DNA from: UBA5738 sp049641805
GTDB taxonomy: Bacteria; Patescibacteriota; Minisyncoccia; Minisyncoccales; UBA5738
Direction of reading: 5' to 3'
Length of the DNA stretch: 5,444 nt
NCBI GenBank assembly: GCA_049641805.1
Contig: JBARNX010000005.1
Span: 1-5,444, forward strand
Both the position numbers and the translations under genes were made by a program. Position 1 is the first letter of the stretch. Each line of letters starts with the position of its first letter. Below, piece after piece: positions 1 through 4,887 of the stretch. The notes below the pieces were generated by a model, which did no database searches, had not been told where the DNA came from, and saw only the letters and a program-made list of their open reading frames with translations.

Positions 1-47
1 CTTATTGCACCAATTATACCAAACCCCTGCCAAAACGCCATACTCAT
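1..47 (-). CDS. Possible start of a hydrophobic protein, cut by the left window edge
   Basis: Reading leftward from an ATG at 45-47, with a second in-frame ATG at 39-41, gives a short open hydrophobic beginning, MSMAFWQGFGIIGAI, before the window ends. It resembles the first membrane segment or signal anchor of a membrane protein. The start lies 72 bp beyond a terminator on the same strand, so it would be a separate transcription unit. No Shine-Dalgarno sequence is visible; the leader is AT-rich with a TATAGAAT stretch about 10 bp upstream. The frame stays open further upstream back to a TAG near 164, but that stretch passes through the terminator hairpin and has no ATG. Only 15 codons can be seen, so chance is a serious alternative and no family can be assigned. 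Confidence 0.3.
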   Translation of the reverse strand, partial: MSMAFWQGFGIIGAI

Positions 48-118
48 AATCTGAAATTCTATATTTTTAGCTATGGCTGAATTTATAGAATTTTTAAACG
101 CTCCCAGATTGTTCCGCC

Positions 119-144
119 AAAAAATCGCCGAAAGCGGCGATTTT
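119..144 (-). terminator. Rho-independent terminator after the 32-aa gene, possibly bidirectional
   Basis: Positions 121-130 (AAAATCGCCG) and 135-144 (CGGCGATTTT) form a perfect 10-bp stem with a 4-nt loop. Read leftward, the stem runs into six T (124-119). It begins 8 bp past the stop codon of the 32-aa minus-strand frame. On the plus strand only four T follow the GC-rich core, so termination in that direction would be weaker. Confidence 0.75.
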
Positions 145-151
145 CCAAAAA

Positions 152-250
152 CTATTTTCGGCTATTCCCTTTTTTGGGGCGGTGTTTTTTTACCAACCGG
201 CGGTGCGCGGTTTTATTTTTGTTCTTGTTGGGGTTGTGCGAGTTTTTCAT
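152..250 (-). CDS. Small, highly basic 32-residue protein of unknown function
   Basis: An ATG at 248-250 opens a 32-codon frame ending in TAG at 152-154. The product starts MKNSHNPNKNKNKTAHRRLV and continues KKHRPKKGNSRK. It has nine Lys, four Arg and three His and no acidic residue, so it would be strongly cationic and could bind nucleic acid or ribosomes; that role is inferred from charge only. Support for a real gene comes from the in-frame TAA just upstream, C-ending codons (AAC, CAC, CGC, ACC) like those in the sure genes, and a strong terminator 8 bp past the stop. The start has an A-rich leader (AAAAAAAT) instead of a Shine-Dalgarno, as at the csp, yggT and glsB starts. It lies 48 bp downstream of the 66-aa frame on the same strand and may share its transcript. 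I recognise no family. The local A-richness makes a chance Lys/Asn-rich frame possible. Confidence 0.5.
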   Translation of the reverse strand: MKNSHNPNKNKNKTAHRRLVKKHRPKKGNSRK

Positions 251-298
251 ATTTTTTTGAATTTATTTTTTATCTATCCGATAACCCCATCTTCGTCT

Positions 299-499
299 CT
301 AGCTTTTGCGATTCCGAATCGGCAAAGATGTGAGCCACATTATGAACGGCCGGCGCAATTTGTCCAACGGCCAATCCCCGCCGTCTTCAAAAAGCATTGG
401 CTTTTCCCGCTTAAAACGCGCCAACAACGCGCTCGTCGCCCGCAGGTTCAACGGCGATAGCTTGTTATGCTCCGATAAAAACACTTCTTGCTGATTCAT
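299..499 (-). CDS. Hypothetical 66-residue protein
   Basis: This frame begins at an ATG 35 bp beyond the T-run of the csp terminator and ends in TAG. The product starts MNQQEVFLSEHNKLSPLNLR and ends RRPFIMWLTSLPIRNRKS. It is mixed charged and hydrophobic, with no signal peptide or clear membrane segment. Codon choice (CTG, CGC, GGC, GCG, TTG) looks coding, and the overlapping plus-strand frames have poorer composition. A weak promoter could be TTGTTG, 17 bp, TGTAGT just upstream, but it would overlap the csp terminator. No Shine-Dalgarno is seen. The 32-aa gene follows 48 bp downstream on the same strand, and both could end at the terminator at 119-144. I do not recognise the family, and the short length leaves real doubt. 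Confidence 0.5.
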   Translation of the reverse strand: MNQQEVFLSEHNKLSPLNLRATSALLARFKREKPMLFEDGGDWPLDKLRRPFIMWLTSLPIRNRKS

Positions 500-534
500 A
501 TATTCACACTACACTATTGATCCGGAAAAGCAAC

Positions 535-562
535 AAAAAACGCCCCGAAAAATATCGGAGCG
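535..562 (-). terminator. Rho-independent terminator of the cold-shock gene
   Basis: Read on the minus strand, CGCTCCGA (562-555) pairs with TCGGGGCG (548-541) across a 6-nt loop, giving an 8-bp stem with one G-U pair. Six T follow at 540-535. It starts 17 bp past the csp stop codon. Confidence 0.85.
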
Positions 563-579
563 CTTTTGAAGTCTCATGA

Positions 580-777
580 TTAGACGCGGGAAACATTCAC
601 TGCCGCGGGGCCTTTCTCGCCATCGATTACCTCGAAAGAGACGGTGTCGCCAACTTTCAATTCATCGTAGGTAACGCCCTTCAATTCCTTGGAGTGGAAA
701 AACAAGTCCTTGGCCTCCCCTTCGCGGGAAATGAAGCCAAATCCTCTTTCCGTAAGTGTTTTGATTGTACCTTCCAT
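580..777 (-). CDS. csp: Cold-shock domain protein (CspA family)
   Basis: This 65-residue protein is a single cold-shock domain, the usual length for the CspA family. It is a small cytoplasmic OB-fold protein that binds single-stranded RNA and DNA and in this family acts as an RNA chaperone or transcription antiterminator. The two RNA-binding motifs are visible: an RNP1-type stretch RGFGFI at residues 11-16 and an RNP2-type stretch LFFH at 25-28. The end, GPAAVNVSRV, is typical. The ATG at 775-777 is the only sensible start; its leader is A-rich (ACAAAACAAAAAA) with no Shine-Dalgarno. The gene is monocistronic, with its own terminator and a promoter-like pair at 849-877. It diverges from the kinase gene with 177 bp between the starts, and part of an inverted repeat overlaps its -35 box. 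The family assignment is secure. Cold induction specifically cannot be read from the sequence. Confidence 0.97.
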   Translation of the reverse strand: MEGTIKTLTERGFGFISREGEAKDLFFHSKELKGVTYDELKVGDTVSFEVIDGEKGPAAVNVSRV

Positions 778-848
778 TTTTTTGTTTTGTTTAAATTAAT
801 AACAACGGGAAAATCGACTGTTTTTTGCTTTATTGTCCTCGTGCTTCC

Positions 849-877
849 TTTGTAGCACACAATCCGCTTTTTGCCAA
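849..877 (-). promoter_or_regulatory. Candidate sigma-70-type promoter for csp
   Basis: On the minus strand TTGGCA (877-872) is followed after exactly 17 bp by TACAAA (854-849), matching 5/6 and 4/6 of the consensus boxes. Transcription would start near 842, giving an untranslated leader of about 65 nt. The -35 box lies in one arm of the inverted repeat at 869-902, so a protein bound there could control it. Confidence 0.5.
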
Positions 878-902
878 ACCGCCCAAGAACAATTTGGCAA
901 AA
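869..902. repeat. Perfect 10-bp inverted repeat between divergent csp and kinase genes (possible operator)
   Basis: TTTTGCCAAA (869-878) and TTTGGCAAAA (893-902) are exact reverse complements separated by 14 bp. Each arm reads TTGGCA outward, so one -35-like box faces csp and the other (894-899) faces the kinase. The csp side has a credible -10. The kinase side has only poor -10 candidates (TATTGA or TTGATT near 915-922). A repressor or activator site, or a hairpin in a kinase transcript, are both possible. There is no T-run, so it is not a terminator. Confidence 0.55.
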
Positions 903-954
903 TTAGCCGCATTGTATTGATTTTCCAAACAAAAGGCGTTATTTTCAGCTTAAG

Positions 955-3123
955 ATGACCGCCAAAACTAAAAATAAATCAAATAATGCGGGCAGAAATC
1001 CGCCGCAAAAAATGCAAAATACCGGAATCAAGGTATTGGACGGTTTGCCGTGGGGAACGCATTTTTGCCAATTTTACAAAACAAAAAAAGACCTTTTGGA
1101 TATTCTGGTGCCCTATTTTAAAACCGGACTGGAAAACAACGAGCTGTGCGTCTGGATCACTTCGGATTTTTTAACCGCAAAAGACGCCCGCGCGGCGATG
1201 GCAAAAGCCGTGCCGAATTTTTCGCGCTATTTGCAAAAAAAGCAGATCGAAATTTTCCCTCACACCCAGTGGTACCTGGAAGAAGGCCGGTTTGACATGC
1301 ACCGGGTTTTAAAACAATGGATCAATAAATACGGCCAAGGAATTAAAGCCGGCTTTGAGGGCGCCCGCGTGAGCGGCAACCCGTTCTGGATCAGCAATAA
1401 AAAAGATTGGAATGATTTTGCCGAATACGAAGCCGGAATCAATAATGTCATCGGCTCTTATAAATTGCTGGTGTTATGCACTTACCCACTGGATAAATGC
1501 GGCGCCGACGAAATTCTCGATGCGGTAAACAACCACGAATTTGCGATTGTCAAGCGATCCGGCATCTGGACGGCCATTGAAAGCAGGGCCAATTTGAAAA
1601 CCAAGAACGCCCTCCAAAAAAGCGAACGGCAATATCGTTCGCTTTTTAACCGGATGACGGAAAGTTTTGCCCTTTGCGAAATCATTTACGATAAAAAAGG
1701 CGCTCCGTGCGATTACAGATTTATTGACGCCAATCCCGCTTTTGAAAAATTCATCGGCTTGAAACGCAACCGGATTGTGGGGCATCTAAGAAGCGAAATA
1801 CCGATCCCGCTGACGCCAACCTCATTCGCGACTTATGCCAATACCGCACTGACAGGAAACGCCGCTTGTTTTGAAAACTATAGCAAAGCCTTGGGCAAAC
1901 AATACAGTGTTTGCGTTTACAGCACGGCCCGCGGACAGTTCGCCACCATTTTCACCGATATCACCGAACGGAAACTGGCCGAAAAACGCAAACTGACCGC
2001 CGAAATTGAATTAAAACGGCACGCCGCCAAACTTGAAAAGGCCGTGGCAGAATTAAAAAACCTGCAACTGGCGGTGGAAAACGCTTCCGATATCATTTTT
2101 ATCGCCGACTCAAAAGGTACGATTCTGTCGATCAACAAGGCCGCGGAATCTATCTTGGGATATGAAACCGGCGATATCACCGGCAAAAATATCGCCCTGT
2201 TCGGCAGTCCGGTGGACCCGGAATTCTATCCCAAAATGTGGCGCGCCATAAAAAAGGGCAGCCGGATTTTTTCCGGGGAAGTTGCCAATATGAGCAAAGA
2301 TGGAAAAAAAAGAATTTTCGATCTTAAAACTTCCCCGGTTATCGGGTGTTCGGGAAAAATACTTTTCTTTGTCGGCATAATGCGAGACCGCACCGAAGCC
2401 AAAGAGATCGACCGGGCGAAAACCGAATTCATCTCGCTGGCAGCCCACCAGTTGCGCACGCCGCTGGCGACGATGACGATGGCCGCCGAAATGATCTTGA
2501 ACGGCAATATCGGCCAAGCAAACAGCGCCGCCAAGGAACAGTTGAAAAATATCTACGACTCCGCCTACCAAATGAGCGGCCTGATCGAGCTTTTCCTGAA
2601 TCTTTCGCGCATTGAATTGGGGCGGCTGGAGATAAATCCCGAACCGATGAAAATGGAAGAACTGGCCAATGATATTTTAAAAGACATTATACCGCAAGCG
2701 CGAAAAAAAAAGCTGACGCTGGAAACTGATTTTGACAAAAAACTGCCGATAGTCAATATCGACCGCCGGATAATGCACATTTCTTTGGAAAATCTTTTGA
2801 CGAACGCCGTAAAATACACGCCGGCGGGCGGCAAAATCAAATTTGCGGTACGCGTCGAAAAAAACAGAATAATCAGCTCGGTAACCGATAACGGCTGCGG
2901 CATACCCAAAAACCAGTTGCCGATGCTCTTCACCAAGATGTTCCGCGCCGACAATGTCGGCGATGCCAAAGGAATGGGTCTGGGTTTGAATATGGCAAAA
3001 AACAGCATCGAACAAAGCGGCGGCGCAATCTTTGTCCAAAGCGAAGAAAGCAAAGGCTCAACATTCTCAATTTCCATTCCGCTCTCGGGAATGAAAAGAA
3101 AATCCATTCGCATGGAATCCTGA
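955..3123 (+). CDS. Multi-sensor histidine kinase: MEDS-PAS-PAS-HisKA-HATPase
   Basis: A 722-residue sensor kinase that would autophosphorylate on His and pass phosphate to a response regulator. Residues 24-205 match a MEDS domain (sensory domain named from methanogens, methylotrophs and DcmR), starting with GTHFCQFY at 34-41. PAS 1 spans about 223-340, ending in TDITERK. A Lys/Glu/Leu-rich coiled coil covers 340-370. PAS 2 covers about 371-482. HisKA carries AAHQLRTPL with the phospho-accepting His at 498. The HATPase has an N box (ENLLTNAVKYTP, Asn617), G1 (DNGCGIP, 645-651), F box (LFTKMFRADN) and G2 (GMGLGL, 673-678), so it should be active. No membrane segment or signal peptide is seen, so it should sense cytoplasmic or diffusible signals. 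Gln replaces the usual Glu/Asp after the catalytic His. Neither start has a Shine-Dalgarno; ATG 1012 (Met20), with AAAAA just before it, also keeps all domains. The likely partner is the convergent regulator at 3196-3867. The signal is unknown. Confidence 0.95.
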   Translation: MTAKTKNKSNNAGRNPPQKMQNTGIKVLDGLPWGTHFCQFYKTKKDLLDILVPYFKTGLENNELCVWITSDFLTAKDARAAMAKAVPNFSRYLQKKQIEIFPHTQWYLEEGRFDMHRVLKQWINKYGQGIKAGFEGARVSGNPFWISNKKDWNDFAEYEAGINNVIGSYKLLVLCTYPLDKCGADEILDAVNNHEFAIVKRSGIWTAIESRANLKTKNALQKSERQYRSLFNRMTESFALCEIIYDKKGAPCDYRFIDANPAFEKFIGLKRNRIVGHLRSEIPIPLTPTSFATYANTALTGNAACFENYSKALGKQYSVCVYSTARGQFATIFTDITERKLAEKRKLTAEIELKRHAAKLEKAVAELKNLQLAVENASDIIFIADSKGTILSINKAAESILGYETGDITGKNIALFGSPVDPEFYPKMWRAIKKGSRIFSGEVANMSKDGKKRIFDLKTSPVIGCSGKILFFVGIMRDRTEAKEIDRAKTEFISLAAHQLRTPLATMTMAAEMILNGNIGQANSAAKEQLKNIYDSAYQMSGLIELFLNLSRIELGRLEINPEPMKMEELANDILKDIIPQARKKKLTLETDFDKKLPIVNIDRRIMHISLENLLTNAVKYTPAGGKIKFAVRVEKNRIISSVTDNGCGIPKNQLPMLFTKMFRADNVGDAKGMGLGLNMAKNSIEQSGGAIFVQSEESKGSTFSISIPLSGMKRKSIRMES

Positions 3124-3127
3124 AACC

Positions 3128-3147
3128 GGCCCCGCCAAAGCGGGGCC
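3128..3147. terminator. GC-rich hairpin between convergent kinase and regulator genes
   Basis: GGCCCCGC (3128-3135) and GCGGGGCC (3140-3147) form a perfect 8-bp GC stem with loop CAAA, 4 bp past the kinase stop codon. Neither strand has a real T-run after it, so it is not a textbook intrinsic terminator. Its position suggests 3'-end formation or mRNA-end protection for the kinase transcript, and perhaps for both converging transcripts. Confidence 0.55.
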
Positions 3148-3151
3148 AATT

Positions 3152-3200
3152 AGTTAATAGTTAACGGTTAATAGTTGATAGTTGATAGTTGATAGTTAAA
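3152..3200. repeat. Seven-unit tandem heptamer repeat, consensus AGTTRAT
   Basis: Seven consecutive 7-bp units lie in exact phase: AGTTAAT, AGTTAAC, GGTTAAT, then AGTTGAT three times, then AGTTAAA. The last unit contains the response-regulator stop codon (TTA at 3196-3198 on this strand). The first units carry GTTAA and the later ones GTTGA, as if a short block was duplicated locally. It fills nearly all of the space between the hairpin and the regulator gene. Confidence 0.9.
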
Positions 3201-3867
3201 CTTTGAGCCGGTAACCCACGCCGCGCACGGTTTCGATCACCTGTCCGTTTTTGTCGCCGATCTTCTCCCGCAAGCGGTTGATGTAAACATCAATGATGTT
3301 TGACATCGAATCAAAATCAAAATCCCAAATGTTTTCGATGATATCTTCGCGCCTGAGCGCCTGGCCGGGATGGCGCATAAAATATTCCAGCAATCGGAAT
3401 TCTTTTAGCGTCAGATTTATCTCTTTTCCGTCTTTTGCCGCTTTCCGCATCGCCGCATTAAGAGACAAACCGCCCACTTTCAGCTCCGTGGGCAAAACTT
3501 TTTCCGGCCGGCGGGTCAAGGCGCGAATCCGCGCCAGCACCTCGTTGAAATGAAACGGCTTGACCAGATAATCATCGGCGCCCGCGTCTAACAGCGTAAC
3601 CTTGTCCTCCACGCTGTCGCGGGCGGTCAGCACCAGGATCGGCAGCGAAATATTGTATTGCCGGATATTTTTGCAAATTTCCAAACCGTTTCTTTTGGGC
3701 AGCATTAAGTCGCAAATCACCAGGTCGTAATCCGTGTGGTGCATTTCGATCCGCCGCTGGCCCTGTTCGCCGTCAAGAACATAATCAACGGCATAACCTT
3801 CGCGCTCCAATCCGATCTTCAATAATTTGGCCAAGTTCTCCTCGTCTTCAATGATTAGTATTTTCAT
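3196..3867 (-). CDS. OmpR/PhoB-family response regulator (receiver plus winged helix)
   Basis: This 223-residue protein is of standard length for the family. The receiver domain (about 1-120) has the acidic pair Glu7-Asp8, the phospho-accepting Asp53 (CDLMLP), Thr81 (LVLTAR) and Lys103 (VKPF). The C-terminal winged-helix DNA-binding domain (about 126-223) includes LTLKEFRLLEYFMRHPGQ, the recognition region around SNIIDVYINRLREKI and the ending ETVRGVGYRLKV. It should act as a phosphorylation-controlled transcription factor in the cytoplasm. The kinase at 955-3123 is convergent with it and is the natural partner, though they cannot share an operon in this arrangement. The ATG at 3865-3867 is preceded by AAAAGAGATT, where AGAG sits only 3 nt from the start. 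TATAAA lies 13 to 8 bp upstream of the ATG and could place the transcript start at or near it. Target genes cannot be deduced. Confidence 0.97.
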   Translation of the reverse strand: MKILIIEDEENLAKLLKIGLEREGYAVDYVLDGEQGQRRIEMHHTDYDLVICDLMLPKRNGLEICKNIRQYNISLPILVLTARDSVEDKVTLLDAGADDYLVKPFHFNEVLARIRALTRRPEKVLPTELKVGGLSLNAAMRKAAKDGKEINLTLKEFRLLEYFMRHPGQALRREDIIENIWDFDFDSMSNIIDVYINRLREKIGDKNGQVIETVRGVGYRLKV

Positions 3868-3874
3868 AATCTCT

Positions 3875-3902
3875 TTTATAAAAAATCGGCGACAATTTGC
3901 AG
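3875..3902 (-). promoter_or_regulatory. Possible promoter of the response regulator, compatible with a near-leaderless mRNA
   Basis: On the minus strand TATAAA (3880-3875) is preceded by a 16-bp spacer and a weak -35, CTGCAA (3902-3897, 3/6). Transcription would begin about 7 bp further on, practically at the ATG at 3867. The -35 match is poor, so only the -10 box is suggestive. Confidence 0.25.
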
Positions 3903-4016
3903 GTTCAGCACAACATTTCCCCGCGAACGCCGCAGCTACTATTTATTCTATCCTGCCATTGGTTAAAATCTGATGAAAACAGGCCGCCTGAAACAACCCC
4001 GCCCGGGCATCGCGAC

Positions 4017-4046
4017 AAAAAAACTGCGCGCCCAAGGCATCGCAGT
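4017..4046 (-). terminator. Probable Rho-independent terminator of the 43-aa membrane peptide gene
   Basis: Read leftward, ACTGCG (4046-4041) pairs with CGCAGT (4028-4023). Inside it GCC pairs with GGC around loop TTG, leaving a small asymmetric internal loop. A run of seven T follows (4023-4017). It lies 30 bp past the stop codon of the 43-aa gene and separates that gene from the response regulator downstream. Confidence 0.6.
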
Positions 4047-4075
4047 AAACCTTGCGCCAAAAGCCGCCAAAGACT

Positions 4076-4207
4076 TTATTTTAATAAATCATCAAGTTCG
4101 CAGGAAAGCAGAGCCACCGATCGCTTCAATGCCGCATAGCCGATGGCGCCGATTGCCGCAACCGCCGCGATCACGGCAGCAATTTTGATAAAATTATTTG
4201 TTTTCAT
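4076..4207 (-). CDS. Small single-span membrane peptide, 43 residues
   Basis: An ATG at 4205-4207 opens a 43-codon frame ending in TAA at 4076-4078. The product begins MKTNNFIKIAAVIAAVAAIG and ends KRSVALLSCELDDLLK. Residues 6-27 form one clean Ala/Ile/Val/Gly-rich membrane helix, preceded by a short Lys/Asn N-terminus and followed by KR, then a short tail with one Cys and an acidic ELDDLL motif. The positive residues on both sides leave topology unclear. Gene-like signs are a uniform helix, coding-like codons, a promoter-like pair at 4232-4259 and a terminator 30 bp past the stop. The leader has a purine stretch AAAGAAAG about 10-17 nt before the ATG, a weak Shine-Dalgarno at best. It is divergent from the yggT-glsB pair, whose products are also small membrane proteins. 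I recognise no named family. Confidence 0.7.
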   Translation of the reverse strand: MKTNNFIKIAAVIAAVAAIGAIGYAALKRSVALLSCELDDLLK

Positions 4208-4231
4208 TATTCGTTGCTTTCTTTAATCTTG

Positions 4232-4259
4232 ATATTAATCTTATTTTAATGGATGGCAA
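4232..4259 (-). promoter_or_regulatory. Candidate promoter for the 43-aa membrane peptide
   Basis: On the minus strand TTGCCA (4259-4254, 5/6) is followed after 16 bp by TAATAT (4237-4232, 4/6). The transcript would start roughly 20 nt before the ATG. The surroundings are so AT-rich that alternative -10 boxes exist. Confidence 0.4.
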
Positions 4260-4472
4260 GTTAATATAAAATATAAAGTAAAGTTATTTAAAAAAATGTC
4301 CAAATCTAAAATAAATATCATGTTGCAAATCATGGTTTTGGAATTTTTGCGGGCGTTTCTCCGTCTTTTCTGCCGTATGCTTTCGCTTGGTATCGGCAAG
4401 CAATCCGCCCAAATCAATGGTTGATCGCAAAAAATTCCCGACGCCAGCAATCATTAAACGCAATCAATAAAT

Positions 4473-4496
4473 GCGCGGCGATTGATATCGCCGCGC
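4473..4496 (+). promoter_or_regulatory. Perfect 10-bp hairpin 13 bp before the YggT-family start codon
   Basis: GCGCGGCGAT (4473-4482) and ATCGCCGCGC (4487-4496) are exact reverse complements around a TGAT tetraloop. The plus-strand sequence after it is A-rich, without T, so it is not a plus-strand terminator. No minus-strand gene reaches it from the right. It is either a 5'-leader structure that could affect translation or stability of the yggT-glsB mRNA, or a palindromic protein-binding site. Confidence 0.6.
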
Positions 4497-4509
4497 CACA
4501 AATAAAAAT

Positions 4510-4878
4510 ATGGATTCATACAATTCCTCCACCACAACGCCGATTTATCGCGTCACGCAAATCATCTGGTATGTTTTGTATTATGTGGAAGCGATATTGA
4601 TACTGCGATTTGCCTTGAAATTGTTAGCCGCCAACCCGCAATCCGGATTTGTCAGTTTTGTTTATGCCATGACCGGATTTCTTGTTGCTCCCTTCTTGAG
4701 CGCTTTCGGCATCACGCAAGTATTGGGAAGCGCCTTTGAATGGACCACGCTCCTGGCTATGCTGGTTTACTGGGTAATCGCAGTGGCAATCGTTAAGCTC
4801 TTGCTGATCGGCAAATCGGTCTCCACTCCGGAGGCCGCGGCAAAATTGGATAAAGAAGAAGATAAAATCAATAAATAA
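4510..4878 (+). CDS. YggT-family integral membrane protein
   Basis: A 122-residue membrane protein resembling the YggT family (Pfam YGGT). A short polar N-terminus leads into a first hydrophobic segment at about 17-40, carrying Arg33. Then comes a family-like ANP at 41-43 and a second hydrophobic stretch at about 46-67 with the LVAPF motif (58-62). A final membrane segment covers about 79-101, followed by a charged tail (102-122) rich in Lys, Glu and Asp. The family is linked to membrane integrity and osmotic or ion stress in other bacteria, but its molecular role is poorly defined, and nothing here sharpens it. The ATG at 4510 follows an A-rich leader (AAATAAAAAT) with no Shine-Dalgarno, 13 bp after a strong hairpin. 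The GlsB-family gene begins 9 bp after the stop, so the two very likely form an operon. Confidence 0.85.
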   Translation: MDSYNSSTTTPIYRVTQIIWYVLYYVEAILILRFALKLLAANPQSGFVSFVYAMTGFLVAPFLSAFGITQVLGSAFEWTTLLAMLVYWVIAVAIVKLLLIGKSVSTPEAAAKLDKEEDKINK

Positions 4879-4887
4879 TTAAAAAAT

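Larger units (their letters stand above)
4208..4509. other. 302-bp gene-free stretch between divergent small membrane-protein genes
   Basis: The first 110 bp are very AT-rich and hold the candidate promoter of the 43-aa peptide, with further TATA-like sequence around 4261-4280. The middle (4320-4440) has no convincing gene: a 69-codon minus-strand frame there has erratic composition and no family look. The end holds two GCAATCA direct repeats (4447-4453 and 4460-4466, 13 bp apart) and the strong hairpin at 4473-4496. I found no clear promoter for yggT. Confidence 0.6.

Noticed and set aside
73..333. Plus-strand frame of 86 codons, Phe- and Cys-rich.
   Set aside because: Composition is the complement of A-rich minus-strand sequence, it runs through the terminator at 119-144 and covers the 32-aa gene; no domain look.
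182..460. Plus-strand frame of 92 codons with a hydrophobic first half.
   Set aside because: The second half is antisense to the better-composed 66-aa minus-strand frame, and the first half is antisense to Lys/Asn codons of the 32-aa gene.
841..858. Small inverted repeat GTGCT / AGCAC upstream of csp.
   Set aside because: A 5-bp stem with an 8-nt loop that overlaps the predicted -10 box; too weak to claim as a separate element.
3152..3200. Could the heptamer array be a CRISPR or a binding array for the OmpR-type regulator?
   Set aside because: Units are contiguous with no spacers, so not CRISPR; the 7-bp period does not match the roughly 10-11 bp spacing of OmpR/PhoB-family sites, and it lies at the 3' end of genes.
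3973..4188. Plus-strand 71-codon frame starting MKTGRLKQ, with fairly coding-like codons.
   Set aside because: Its second half is antisense to the 43-aa membrane peptide, it crosses that gene's terminator, and its C-terminus is Arg/Pro-rich as expected of a shadow. A decayed gene in 3973-4075 cannot be fully excluded.
4241..4450. Minus-strand 69-codon frame upstream of the 43-aa gene.
   Set aside because: Erratic composition, covers the AT-rich promoter area, no leader signal or family resemblance.
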